This document shows positions 1 to 8,829 of a DNA stretch of 64,000 bases, piece after piece. The notes below the pieces were generated by a model. It saw only the letters and a program-made list of their open reading frames with translations. It was not told the origin of the DNA and searched no databases. Source of the stretch: DATGJX01 sp963830545 (GTDB taxonomy: Bacteria; Vulcanimicrobiota; Vulcanimicrobiia; Vulcanimicrobiales; Vulcanimicrobiaceae); the NCBI GenBank assembly GCA_963830545.1, contig CAWHMK010000001.1, positions 1,798,001 to 1,862,000 on the forward strand, read 5' to 3'. Within the stretch, counting starts at the first letter, position 1; each line of letters starts with the position of its first letter. A program made the position numbers and the translations under genes.

Positions 1-207
1 CCGGAGGCGCTATACGTTCCTGAAGGTTTTGCGCACGGATATCAGACGCTCTCCGACGCAAGCGACGTGGAATATCTCATCTCGGTGGCATATATTCCGG
101 AGTTGCAGCGCGGGATACACTGGAAAAGTCCGCATTTGCAAATACCTTGGCCTGTGCCGGTATCTTCGATTTCCGCACGCGACGATATCTTCGCAGAGTT
201 TGCGTAA
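1..207 (+). CDS. dTDP-4-dehydrorhamnose 3,5-epimerase family protein, C-terminal part (cut by window edge)
   Basis: The first 68 codons read in frame from base 1 to a TAA at 205-207. They encode the end of a cupin sugar epimerase: VPEGFAHGYQTLSD is the IPxGFAHGF-type signature of the RmlC family, followed by a family-like W.SP.L.IPWP stretch. RmlC enzymes epimerise C3 and C5 of a dTDP-4-keto-6-deoxy sugar. The start lies outside the window, so length and exact substrate cannot be judged. The next gene starts 6 bases downstream, so the two are probably co-transcribed surface-sugar genes. A second, complete RmlC homologue lies at 3493-4038. Confidence 0.8.
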   Translation, partial: PEALYVPEGFAHGYQTLSDASDVEYLISVAYIPELQRGIHWKSPHLQIPWPVPVSSISARDDIFAEFA

Positions 208-213
208 TCGTCG

Positions 214-855
214 ATGCGTATAATTTTGTGGGGCGCCACCGGACAAGCCGTCGTTCTGCACGAGCTGTACGCCAGACTCGGCGTCGCAATCGATGCGCTG
301 TTCGAGAACGACCGCTCCCGCAAATCGCCGCTCGAAGGGGTTCCGCTTTACTACGGAGCGGAAGGTTTTGCGGAATGGTTTTCGAGCCGGGCTACCAAGG
401 ATACTCTCGGACTCGCGGCGATCGGCGGGGATCGCGGACGCGATCGCCTTGAAATCCAACGCTTTTTTCAGCAGCACAGCGTACCGATAGCGACGGCGGT
501 GCACCCGGCCGCGTTTACTGCGAACGACTGCGAAATTGGCGAGGGATCGCAAGTTCTTGCGATGAGTGCAGTCGGCGCACGTGCAAGGCTTGGGATGGGC
601 TGCATCGTAAATACAGCAGACTCGGTGGACCACGAATGCACGCTCGGAGACGGTGTCCACATCGGCCCCGGAGCGGTGCTGGCCGGAGTGGTCAACGTGG
701 AACGCTATGCGTTCGTGGGCGCCGGGGCGACCGTGCTTCCGCGATTGACGATCGGCGAAGGTGCTATCGTCGGTGCCGCCAGTGTAGTAGTAAAAGACGT
801 CGAGCCGAACGTCGTCGTCGTGGGGAACCCTGCACGAGTTCTACGCCGGCTTTGA
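214..855 (+). CDS. NeuD/PglD-family sugar O- or N-acetyltransferase
   Basis: The 213-residue protein has the two-part layout of NeuD/PglD acetyltransferases. A small Rossmann-like nucleotide-sugar-binding domain starts MRIILWGATGQA and has a GGDRGRDRL loop at 71-79. A left-handed beta-helix of hexapeptide repeats follows from about residue 105. His140 in SVDHEC matches the catalytic histidine position of the family. These enzymes use acetyl-CoA to acetylate an amino- or hydroxyl group on a nucleotide sugar. A DegT-type aminotransferase lies next door in convergent orientation, as expected if an amino-sugar is made and then N-acetylated. The precise sugar cannot be told from sequence. Confidence 0.85.
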   Translation: MRIILWGATGQAVVLHELYARLGVAIDALFENDRSRKSPLEGVPLYYGAEGFAEWFSSRATKDTLGLAAIGGDRGRDRLEIQRFFQQHSVPIATAVHPAAFTANDCEIGEGSQVLAMSAVGARARLGMGCIVNTADSVDHECTLGDGVHIGPGAVLAGVVNVERYAFVGAGATVLPRLTIGEGAIVGAASVVVKDVEPNVVVVGNPARVLRRL

Positions 856-864
856 CCTCGCGTA

Positions 865-2029
865 TTAGCGAAAGAAGCTTTGAACGCCCTCGACGACGCG
901 CTCGATGAATTCCGGCTTCATGTTGGAGTGCAGCGGCAGGGTCGCCACCTCCGCACAGACGCGTTCGGTAACCGTCATGTCCCCGCGCCGCGCGCCTGCG
1001 AAGTACGAATGCTTGTGCACGGGCACGAAGTGAATACCTACGTCGATTCCCAGCGCGTCCATGCGCCCGATGAAGTCGTCTCGGCGCGCCTGCGGTACGC
1101 GCAAGCTGTAGATGAACGACGAAACGCCTTCGAAGTCGGTAGGCGGAACGCGCACGCGTTCCAGCGATCGGAACGCTTCACTATACGTTTTGCAAACTTG
1201 CCGACGCGACGAAATGAATTCGTCAACGCGCTTGAGTTGCGAGATTCCGACGCTTGCCATGATGTTCGTCAGGTGATACCGGAACCCGGGGCTTACCACA
1301 TCGTAATCCCAGGCGCGGCGGTTTTTGTAGCGTTCGGTCGTGTCTTTGTCGACACCCAACAGCCGGAAATGGTGCAGCGCCGCTACCTCGCTATGACTGG
1401 GGACGACGACGCAGCCGCCGTCGATGGACGTTACGATCTTTACGGGATCGAAGCTGAACACGGTGATGTCGCCGAAACTGCCAATCTTCCGTTCACCTTC
1501 TGCAACTGTACCGAAAGCGTGGCACGCGTCTTCGATGACCCGAATGCCGTGCCGGCGGGCCAACTCGTAGACCGCGCGTAAATCGCACGGTATTCCGGCA
1601 AAATGGAGCGGAATAATCGCCTTGGTCCTATCGCTGATGAGTGCTTCCGCCTTGTCGCAGTCGATACCGAGATTTCGCTCCGTAACGTCGCACATGACGA
1701 CATCCGCGCCGCTCATCCGCACGGCCTGGTGGTCGGCCACGTAATTGAAGGAAGGCGTTATCACCTCGTCGCCGGGTCCTACTCCCGCCGCGAGCAGAGC
1801 GTATGTGCAATGCCGACGTGCCGGTGTTCGTCGCGACGACAAAGCGGTTGTCGAGGCCAAGGTATGATGCAATGCGATCTTCGAATTCCTTGGTCGTCGC
1901 TCCCATTCCAAGCCATCCCACGTCGAGAGCATCGGTGAGATGCTTTAACGTATCCACACCGATGTGCGGTGCGAATACCGGAATGCGCGACGTTTGGCTG
2001 GTCTTTTGCTTTGCAGGCGCGACTTGCAT
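865..2029 (-). CDS. DegT/DnrJ/EryC1/StrS-family nucleotide-sugar aminotransferase (single frameshift near 1802)
   Basis: This PLP-dependent enzyme of the sugar aminotransferase family transfers an amino group to a keto-sugar nucleotide. The N-terminal part (IPVFAPHIGVDTLKHL, then TNTGTSALHI) and the rest (ALLAAGVGPGDEVITPSF through the C-terminus) lie in different frames. Removing one base near 1802 restores ALHIALLAAGVGPGDE, a normal family stretch. The PLP lysine lies in SFDPVKIVTSIDGG. I chose the ATG at 2027-2029, which has AAAGGA about 11 bases upstream. The restored length of about 387 residues is normal. The frameshift is more likely a sequencing error than decay, because both halves are well conserved. 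It probably works with the neighbouring NeuD-type acetyltransferase. Confidence 0.82.
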
Positions 2030-2129
2030 GAGAAACGGAATCCTTTCAGGGCCTGAGCGGCCGGGTTCACGCTCGTCACGGCGTTCCCTTCCAAGGGGAG
2101 CGCGCAGCAAAACCGCGAACTGCGCGTGC

Positions 2130-3457
2130 ATGCCCTCGAATGGTGCTGCGGCCGTCGCACTAACTGCGCTCATGTGTTTGCTTGCGGGTTGCAGCTTTCC
2201 AACAACCCACGTTCGCGCGTCGGGCCCAATGCACGGCCCTGCAACGTGGCGGACGTACCAATATGGCACCGACAACAATGCGGTGTTCGTTTCCGGCGAT
2301 GTTCCACCCGAATGGATGACCAAAGTTGGAGGCAAGATCAACGGTGCACTCGCGGTAGTCGGCAATACGCTGTATGCGACAAGCTTCGATCATCACGTCT
2401 ATGCGATTGCGGCGAATACGGGACACATCCGCTGGAAGGCGGACGTCGGCGGCGTAACGATGACGACGCCGGTTTACGACCAGGATCTCGTGGTAGTCGG
2501 CACGGGAACGAACCAGGTATTGCGGGACACTCCAAGCTCGGTCCTTTGGGGCCGTCCGGGAGGCGACCATGTCGTCGCTCTGCATGCCTCAGACGGACGG
2601 ATCGCGTGGAAGTACCTTACAATCGGTGAAGATATGCCCAGCGCGGCGATTGTCAACGAACGTTCCAAATCGCCGTCGGTCGATTTCACGAACGGGGATG
2701 GGCATGTGCGCTCCCTGGATTTGCGGACCGGTAAACTGCTCTGGCAGACGTATGTGAACGGCGTGGCAACAATCGAGCTCTACCGAACTGAACCACGGCG
2801 TTCTTTACGGCATACAAAACTTCAGCGTGAACTACATATTCGCGAACGAGCACAACCCAAATAAGCTCAAACGCGTGACGTGGGCGTGGGCAATCCGCGC
2901 GAAAGACGGCCACATTCTCTGGCGCCGGTTCTACGGGAGTTCCGACTGCTCGCCGACCGTCGCGGACGGGCGGGTATTCATCTCTACCAGCAGCTCGTTT
3001 ATCCTATCGAAACCGGAGATACGACTTCGTACAGCGTCATCTATGCGTTGCGTTCATCCGATGGTAAACTGCTTTGGAGTGTACAAGTCCGGAACCGGCC
3101 TGCGTGACACGACCGGAACCGACGAAGACGCGATAACCGGGATGTATCATGACGGCGTATATTATGTTTCTCTGCCCTTCGCGCGGCGTTTCGCTGCACT
3201 CGACGCGCGCACGGGTCATGCGCTGTGGTCGGCCCCGACGTTAAATCCGGTGAAGATGAGCGCCGTCCTTTACGGCGGCAACTTGTTTTTCGGCGATACG
3301 GGCGGACACTTTTACGTCGTCAACGCTCGTGACGGGCACCTCGTCTCGGATATCAAGTTTCCGTCTATTTTTACGTGTTCTCCGCCCGTTATCGTCGGAA
3401 CGGCGCTGTTCGTTGCGAACAGCAAGCGCATTTACGCCATCCCCGTCGATGCGTTAG
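2130..3457 (+). CDS. PQQ-type beta-propeller lipoprotein (several frameshifts)
   Basis: The product has a lipoprotein signal (MPSNGAAAVALTALMCLLAGC, lipobox LAGC with Cys21) and then blade repeats such as TGHIRWKADVGG, DGRIAWKYLTIG and TGKLLWQTY. These are typical of PQQ-like (Trp-docking) propellers. The catalytic features of a true quinoprotein dehydrogenase are not evident, so it may be a secreted structural or binding protein. It is a clear paralogue of the gene at 12991-14325; both share WGRPxGDH and GSDCSPTV. Reading frame breaks occur near 2775, 3000 and 3095, and perhaps 2660. The last coding frame runs without a stop into the next gene, rfbC. The sister protein ends about 18 residues after the matching VPIDD, so the true end is probably near 3457-3493. 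Confidence 0.72.
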
Positions 3458-3492
3458 TCAAGCGCCTGCCTCTGCCCGCTTCAGTCTGCCTG

Positions 3493-4038
3493 ATGGATCT
3501 CCAGGTTTTTTCGACCAGCCTGCGCGGCGCCGTCATGGTCGTTCCCACGGCTTTCGCTGATGACCGAGGTCTCTTTAAAGAGACGTACGTTCGTTCGAGG
3601 TATCGCGCCCTTGGCATCACGGATGAGTTCCTTCAAGACAACGTCTCATTTTCGCACAAGGGGGTCTTACGCGGACTCCACAGCGATCCGGAAATGAGCA
3701 AGCTGGTGCAGGTGCTGCGCGGCGAAGCGTTCGACGTGATCGTCGATGCCCGAAAAGATTCGCCGACGCTCGGCCAATGGAATGGCGTGCACCTCCGGGC
3801 CGACGATCATACGCAATTGTACATTCCTGCGGGCTTTCTGCACGGCTTTCTTGCGATGACCGACGACGTCATTTTCTGCTACAAGCAGAGCGCCGAATAC
3901 GCCCCCGAACGCGAAATCGGCGTACGCTGGGACGATCCGGATCTTGCGATTTCTTGGCCGATGATCGGCTCTCCCGACGTTTCGCCGAAAGATTCACATA
4001 ATCGTTCGTTTCGCGAGCTCTTCGGAGCGTCCGGGTAG
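3493..4038 (+). CDS. rfbC: dTDP-4-dehydrorhamnose 3,5-epimerase
   Basis: The 181-residue cupin enzyme carries the RmlC signatures. These include RGLFKETYVR, the catalytic-histidine motif VLRGLH, VQVLRGEAFDVIVDARKDSPT, and LYIPAGFLHGF. It inverts C3 and C5 of dTDP-4-keto-6-deoxyglucose on the way to dTDP-L-rhamnose. The ATG at 3493 starts at MDLQVF, the usual family beginning. The same frame is open upstream through the PQQ-propeller gene, so the two currently read as one ORF; a lost base in the upstream gene is the simplest explanation. The reductase for the next step, rfbD, is at 12172-13035. Confidence 0.88.
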   Translation: MDLQVFSTSLRGAVMVVPTAFADDRGLFKETYVRSRYRALGITDEFLQDNVSFSHKGVLRGLHSDPEMSKLVQVLRGEAFDVIVDARKDSPTLGQWNGVHLRADDHTQLYIPAGFLHGFLAMTDDVIFCYKQSAEYAPEREIGVRWDDPDLAISWPMIGSPDVSPKDSHNRSFRELFGASG

Positions 4039-4144
4039 TTCGACGCAGGCTATTCCATAGGCGAGCAGGCTGCTCCCAGCGCGAGCGGCACCGACCATTC
4101 CCCGTCGACCTGTAAAGCGGGCGTCATGATCGGTGTGATGCTAA

Positions 4145-4168
4145 GGAATTGTAAATTCCGCCTGCGGA
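4145..4168. promoter_or_regulatory. Palindromic candidate operator/leader upstream of cysD
   Basis: The 160-base gap before cysD contains a perfect inverted repeat, GGAATT-GTA-AATTCC (4145-4159). It overlaps a second one, TCCGC-CT-GCGGA (4157-4168). The position about 40 bases before the cysD start suits an operator or a short leader hairpin. The sequence loosely recalls sites of Rrf2-type sulfur regulators, but that link is only a guess. No known riboswitch was recognised in the gap. Confidence 0.35.
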
Positions 4169-4198
4169 CCGGCATAATCCACCGATAATCCTTGAATA

Positions 4199-4999
4199 AT
4201 GGAGGCAGCCTACCTCGACGACCTGGAGGCGCGCAGTATTTATATCCTGCGCGAGGCTTTTGCGTGTGTGAAGCCGCTTTGCATGCTTTGGTCTATCGGC
4301 AAAGACAGCACGGCGTTATTGTGGCTTGCGCGGAAAGCGTTTTTCGGCCGCGTTCCGTTTCCGCTGGTTCAGCTCGACACCGAGATGGAATTGCCCGAGG
4401 TGTACGAATTTCGCGACCGCATCTCCAAAGAGTGGGGATTCGATTTGCGCGTCGAGCTCTGCCCGCCCGAATCCAGCGTTGACCAAACGCTGCCGCCGGG
4501 TGCGCGTGCGGCTGCACGTAAGACGGAGGGCCTCAAACAGCTGCTGCGGCGCGACGGTTATCGCGGCGTGCTGCTCGGCATCCGGCGCGACGAACAAGCG
4601 ACGCGCGCTAAAGAACGCGTGTTCAGCCCCCGTTCCTTCAGTGGAGATTGGGATGTGCGTCATCAGCCTGCGGAGTTTTGGAATCACTACACGACGGATG
4701 TCGCGGAGGGAATGCACTTGCGCATTCACCCCTTGCTGCACTGGACCGAAGTAGACATCTGGCGCTATCACCGGCGTGAAGGCATCCCGTACGTTCCGCT
4801 CTACCTCGCGAGCGGCGGCAAGCGTTACCGTTCACTGGGCGAGAAGAATATTACCGTTCCTATCGCCAGCAATGCCGCGACGCTCGACGAAATCATCGCC
4901 GAACTCGAAGCGACGCGCGAACCCGAACGTGCCGGCCGCCTGATGGACCACGAGCAGGAAGACGCGTTCGAACGTTTGCGCTCGGCGGGATACATGTAA
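4199..4999 (+). CDS. cysD: Sulfate adenylyltransferase subunit 2
   Basis: CysD makes adenosine 5'-phosphosulfate (APS) from ATP and sulfate, driven by the GTPase CysN. The 266-residue protein has the PP-loop SIGKDST at residues 32-38, PLVQLDTEMELPEVYEFRD, GIRRDEQATRAKERVFS and the C-terminal EQEDAFERLRSAGYM. All of these are diagnostic for CysD. It ends one base before the cysNC ATG, so the two are translationally linked. The palindrome at 4145-4159 may regulate the operon. Confidence 0.95.
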   Translation: MEAAYLDDLEARSIYILREAFACVKPLCMLWSIGKDSTALLWLARKAFFGRVPFPLVQLDTEMELPEVYEFRDRISKEWGFDLRVELCPPESSVDQTLPPGARAAARKTEGLKQLLRRDGYRGVLLGIRRDEQATRAKERVFSPRSFSGDWDVRHQPAEFWNHYTTDVAEGMHLRIHPLLHWTEVDIWRYHRREGIPYVPLYLASGGKRYRSLGEKNITVPIASNAATLDEIIAELEATREPERAGRLMDHEQEDAFERLRSAGYM

Positions 5000-6854
5000 A
5001 TGTCGCGGGCTTTGAAAATCGTCATCGCGGGTCATGTCGATCATGGCAAATCCACGCTTATCGGGCGGCTCTTGCACGACACTGGAAGCTTGCCGCCGGG
5101 CAAAGCTGACGAGCTGGAGGCTATGAGCCGCAAACGCGGCGTCGCGCTGGAATGGTCGTTCGTTCTGGATGCGCTCCAAACCGAGCGCGACCAAGCGATT
5201 ACGATCGATACGACGCGCGTTTGGTTTACTTGGAAAGATCGGCGCTATGCAATCATCGATGCGCCGGGACACCGCGAGTTCGTTCGCAACATGCTCAGCG
5301 GCGCGTCTGAAGCGGACGCGGCAGTTCTCGTCGTCGACGTCGTCGAGGGCGTCAGCGAGCAGACCAAACGGCATGCGCAGACTCTTGAAATTGCTCGGCT
5401 TGCGCCAGCTGACCGTCGTGCTCAATAAAATGGATGCAGCCGCCTATGATTCGGCACGGTTTGATCGTGTCAGCCTCGAGGTCAAGTCGATGCTCGCGTC
5501 GCTGCAGTTGCAGGCGCATTCAATCATTCCGATCTGTGCGCGCAGCGGCGAGAATCTGGTCGAGATCTCGAAAAGCATGCCGTGGTATCGCGGACCGGCG
5601 CTGCTGCAGGCGATTGCGGAATTCCACCCGTTGACCGCGCTGATAGATGCTCCGCTGCGTCTGCGAGTACAAGACGTTTATCGCTCCGGCGGCGCGCGCA
5701 TAGCCGTTGGGCACGTCGAAAGCGGAAGTGTAGCGATCGGAGATACGGTGCTGCTTTCGCCGATGAACTCGACCGCAACCATCAGAAGCATCGAGCGCTG
5801 GAATGCGAGCAAGCGTACCATGGCGACTGCGGGCGAAGCGGTCGGACTAACGTTCGAAGAGCCGATTTTCATCAATCGCGGCGACGTCGTGAGCCACGCG
5901 CACGAGCCGCCCGCACTCGACTACATATTCCGTGCAACGTGCTTTTGGCTTGACGAGGCTGCGCCACAAGTGGGCGAGCAAGTGACGCTGGAGTTCGGAC
6001 CAACGAGAATTCGAGCTGCGATTGCGGCGATAGAAAGCGTAGTCGACTCTTCGACTCTGCAGCAGCTCGGAACCAGCGCCATACCGCGCTATGCGCTCGT
6101 ACAGATGCGTTTGCGCTCGTCCTCTTTGGTTCCGCTCGACGAGCATTCGAGCATGCCGGGTTCTTCGCGGATGGTTCTCCTGCGGGGCCGCGATGTAGTC
6201 GCCGGCGGTGTAGTCACCGGCGTCATCAGGAACAATGTCCCGGCAAACATCTATCGCGCGGACCACTTGATTTCGCGGGAAGAACGCGAGCGGCGCAATG
6301 GCCATCGCGGCGCGGTCGTGTGGCTCACGGGACTTTCGGGCGCCGGAAAATCGACGCTCGCGATGGCGCTCGAGCGCGCACTGTTCGCGCTGGGTGCCGC
6401 GGTATACGTGCTCGACGGTGACAACGTGCGTGCAGGTTTGAACAACGATCTCGGTTTTTCGCCTGCCGATCGCGCGGAAAATATCCGCCGGGTCGGCGAG
6501 CTGGCCGCGTTATTCGCGGATGCCGGGACGATCGCGATCACCGCGTTCATCTCGCCGATGAAGCGCGATCGTGAAATCGCGCGCGCTGCTGCGGGCGATC
6601 GCTTTCACGAAATCCACGTGAGTGCGGACGTGAACACGTGCGAAGCGCGCGACACCAAGGGGCTGTACAAACGCGCTCGCGCCGGCGAGATCGCGCACTT
6701 CACCGGTGTCTCCGCACCGTACGAGCCGCCCGAGCATCCGGAATTGATGCTGGACACAGCCGGCGGAACGGTAGACGGCTGCCTCGGTGAGTTGCTCGCA
6801 TATGTCACCGCCGCCACCGGGTTACGCGAGGCAGCACAATTGCAACATCTATGA
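5000..6854 (+). CDS. cysNC: Bifunctional sulfate adenylyltransferase subunit 1 / APS kinase (single frameshift near 5390)
   Basis: The N-terminal half is the CysN GTPase, with GHVDHGKST at 11-19, DAPGH and NKMD. The C-terminal third is an APS kinase with P-loop GLSGAGKST and DGDNVRAGLNNDLGFS. Together with CysD it would turn sulfate into APS and then PAPS. The first 140 codons and the remainder are in different frames. Dropping one base from AGACTCT near 5390 gives RHAQILKLLGLRQ, a normal CysN stretch, so a sequencing insertion is likely. The stop codon overlaps the start of the next gene (ATGA). Confidence 0.93.
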
Positions 6855-7606
6855 TGCCGCTCGGCGTCGTCATGTTGGGTTTTCTCGTCGGACTGCTTTC
6901 CGGTGCAACCGGCGTGGGCGGCGGCACGCTGCTGGCGCCCTTCATGATCTTCGTCCTAAAGGTCGACCCCTTCGTTTCGGTCGGCACGGATTTGTTCGTG
7001 AGCGCGATCACAAAGCTACTCGGTGCGACGATTCACAAACGCGCGGGTAACGTCGATATGCGTTCGATGGTGCCGCTCTCGGCTGCCGGCGCCGCCGGCG
7101 CTTTGATCGGCCTCGGCGTACTAGCGTACCTCAAACTTCACGTGGAGGTGCACGCTCCGCAGCTCCTGCTGCGGCATATCATCGGCGCAGCGCTTTGCCT
7201 GTGCGCACTGGCCATCGGCATTTCATCGAAACTTCGAGCTGCTCGCGGGCGCTTCGACAACTTCGTCTCGCTGGGCGCCGTGGGTTTTGTCATCGCCCTC
7301 GTGACGGCGGTGACAAGCGTCGGCGTCGGTTCGCTCAGTGTCCCCGCGCTCTATTTTCTCAAAGGCCGCGCGCGCATGCCCGCGATCGTCGGGACGAGCC
7401 TCACGTATGCGGCAATCGTAACGGCAATCGGGGCGATAGGACAGATCTTTCTCCGGGATGTGAATTATTCGCTCGCGGCGCTGCTGCTGCTTGGATCGCT
7501 GCCGGGCGTCGCGCTCGGAAGCACGCTGGCGACGCGTGCTCCTGCGGCGCTCAGACCCGCGGTCGTGGCGCTGCTCGCAATTTCCGGGCTGCGCCTGATC
7601 GCGTAG
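6851..7606 (+). CDS. TauE/SafE-family membrane transporter (sulfite/sulfonate exporter-like)
   Basis: This 251-residue hydrophobic protein has about eight membrane segments. It also has the glycine-rich family start, GFLVGLLSGATGVGGG, and its repeat after the midpoint (TAVTSVGVGSLSVPALYF). TauE/SafE proteins move anions such as sulfite, sulfoacetate or organosulfur compounds. Its ATG overlaps the cysNC stop by four bases, so it belongs to the sulfate-activation operon and probably handles a sulfur anion. Direction of transport and substrate are unknown. Confidence 0.85.
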   Translation: MMPLGVVMLGFLVGLLSGATGVGGGTLLAPFMIFVLKVDPFVSVGTDLFVSAITKLLGATIHKRAGNVDMRSMVPLSAAGAAGALIGLGVLAYLKLHVEVHAPQLLLRHIIGAALCLCALAIGISSKLRAARGRFDNFVSLGAVGFVIALVTAVTSVGVGSLSVPALYFLKGRARMPAIVGTSLTYAAIVTAIGAIGQIFLRDVNYSLAALLLLGSLPGVALGSTLATRAPAALRPAVVALLAISGLRLIA

Positions 7607-7608
7607 TC

Positions 7609-8091
7609 CTATTTCGTATCGAACGTCTTGACGTTCTTCAGTCCTGCATCTTTGAACGTTTGTTCGACGCCCGGAGCTTCGGTGGGTTCGGCCTTGTAGA
7701 TGACGACGCTTCGTCCCATTTCGATTGCGTCATTGTAGTTCTGAACTTGGTCTTCGGGAATCGCATACTCGGCAAGATGGTCGATGATGTGCGGTTCCGC
7801 GAAGAAGCCCACATAGCGGTTGTCGGAACTGATGTTCGGCACTTGCGGATCGCCGAAATTCGTGAGAATCGATTCACCGCCGGCGATCACTTCGTGCTGC
7901 ACGTCCGATGTCGGATGCCCTTGGCCTACATGCATGTACGTCAACACGGATTCGTGATGCGAATCCGTGGGCGCGTCTTTCGTGATGACGGCCAGTTTGT
8001 CGCAATCGACCTTTTCATTTCCGCACAGCGCGTCTTCGAGTACCTGCGGGTTCGAAGATTGGGCGATACCGGTGACCAAATGCTCAGCCAT
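7609..8091 (-). CDS. Uncharacterised YflT-like small protein, copy 1
   Basis: The 160-residue soluble protein starts MAEHLVTGIAQSSNPQVLEDAL and ends with a second unit, GRSVVIYKAEPTEAPGVEQTFKDAGLKNVKTF. Its layout resembles general-stress YflT/DUF1269-type domains, in which a GIP-like turn is followed by G-x-x-LV and an amphipathic helix. That assignment is by eye and weak. I chose the ATG at 8089-8091 because AGGAGA lies just upstream. It is a clear paralogue of the next gene upstream (8290-8751); the two share VTGIA at the start and LKNVK/LRNVK at the end. A repeat array separates the pair. Confidence 0.7.
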   Translation of the reverse strand: MAEHLVTGIAQSSNPQVLEDALCGNEKVDCDKLAVITKDAPTDSHHESVLTYMHVGQGHPTSDVQHEVIAGGESILTNFGDPQVPNISSDNRYVGFFAEPHIIDHLAEYAIPEDQVQNYNDAIEMGRSVVIYKAEPTEAPGVEQTFKDAGLKNVKTFDTK

Positions 8092-8107
8092 TATTCTCCT
8101 ATGTTCA

Positions 8108-8273
8108 CCCCTCGTCACGCTCGGGGTCGTTCGACAAGCTCACGATGACAAGTACGTTCCCACGATGACCGACGATTTGCGGCAGCTCCCGTGACAACGA
8201 TTTACGACGGCTCCCATGACAACGATTTACGACGGCTCCGATGACAACGATTCACGACCGCTCCGATGACAAC
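8108..8273. repeat. Dispersed repeat copy plus four tandem 25-base units
   Basis: Bases 8111-8152 are a copy of the dispersed repeat, with core CGACAAGCTCACGATGACA. They are followed by four head-to-tail 25-base units at 8174-8198, 8199-8223, 8224-8248 and 8249-8273. Each unit has the pattern GATTTACGACGGCTCC.ATGACAAC, and a partial fifth follows. The unit ends (CTCC.ATGACAA) resemble the repeat core, so the array probably arose by duplication of a diverged copy. Confidence 0.85.
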
Positions 8274-8289
8274 GTTTTGCGATACCACA

Positions 8290-8751
8290 CTATGACGAAG
8301 ACGTGTCCTTGGGTTTGAAGATTTTCACGTTGCGCAGACCCGCGCCGCGAAACGCGGTTTCGGCCTTCGTCGCCTCTTCCGGCGTCGCTTTGTACATCAC
8401 TAGGGTGCGCCCTTCCGAGATGGCGATGTTGAAGTGCTCGGCCTGGCCGGGCGGAATGAGCGGCAGGCCGCCGAGGTAATCCGTGACGGAGGCGTGCGCC
8501 GTGGGCGAGCCTAGCGAGGCGTGCGACCTGCCGATTCCCGGGACGCCCGTTCCGCTCGAACCGGTCATGATCGTACTGCTTGCGGAAAGTGACGGCCCGC
8601 CGGCATGCGCATCTGCGTTCGCTCGACCTTGAGCCGTCGTCTTGCTCACAGCCGAGAGCCGAGTCTCATCCAGCGCCGCGTCCGCGAGCATGTTAGCCGC
8701 CTGCACGGCATCTGCGGTGGGCGCAATTCCGGTGACCAAGTACTCGGACAT
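8290..8751 (-). CDS. Uncharacterised YflT-like small protein, copy 2
   Basis: The 153-residue protein starts MSEYLVTGIAPTADAVQAANML. It has a Ser/Gly/Ala-rich central linker and ends YLGGLPLIPPGQAEHFNIAI, EGRTLVMYKATPEEATKAETAF and LRNVKIF. It is paralogous to the gene at 7609-8091, mainly at the two ends; the middle has diverged. The final unit resembles YflT-type stress domains, but the function is not known. Both genes point the same way, and repeats lie on both sides (8108-8273 and 8762-8829). Confidence 0.7.
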   Translation of the reverse strand: MSEYLVTGIAPTADAVQAANMLADAALDETRLSAVSKTTAQGRANADAHAGGPSLSASSTIMTGSSGTGVPGIGRSHASLGSPTAHASVTDYLGGLPLIPPGQAEHFNIAISEGRTLVMYKATPEEATKAETAFRGAGLRNVKIFKPKDTSSS

Positions 8752-8761
8752 GGGTTAACTC

Positions 8762-8829
8762 CCTTCGACAGGCTCAGGGTCGTTCGACAGACTCACGATG
8801 ACAGGTCGTTCGACAAGCTCACGATGACA
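8762..8829. repeat. Dispersed repeat, three tandem-like copies
   Basis: Three successive versions of the core (CGACAGGCTCAGGG, CGACAGACTCACGATGACA and CGACAAGCTCACGATGACA) fill the gap between two minus-strand genes. The last copy runs into the 3' end of the downstream aminotransferase and supplies its final codons and stop. Confidence 0.85.

Noticed and set aside
880..1581. Plus-strand open frame opposite the DegT aminotransferase
   Set aside because: It is an antisense shadow; the minus strand encodes a well-conserved aminotransferase with catalytic motifs.
5376..5400. Programmed ribosomal frameshift in cysNC (and in lysS, patA and the permease)
   Set aside because: No slippery heptamer or downstream pseudoknot is evident, and similar breaks occur in many unrelated genes. 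Single-base sequence errors explain all of them.
8174..8273. Possible CRISPR array
   Set aside because: The units are directly adjacent with no unique spacers, there are only four, and no cas genes are present.
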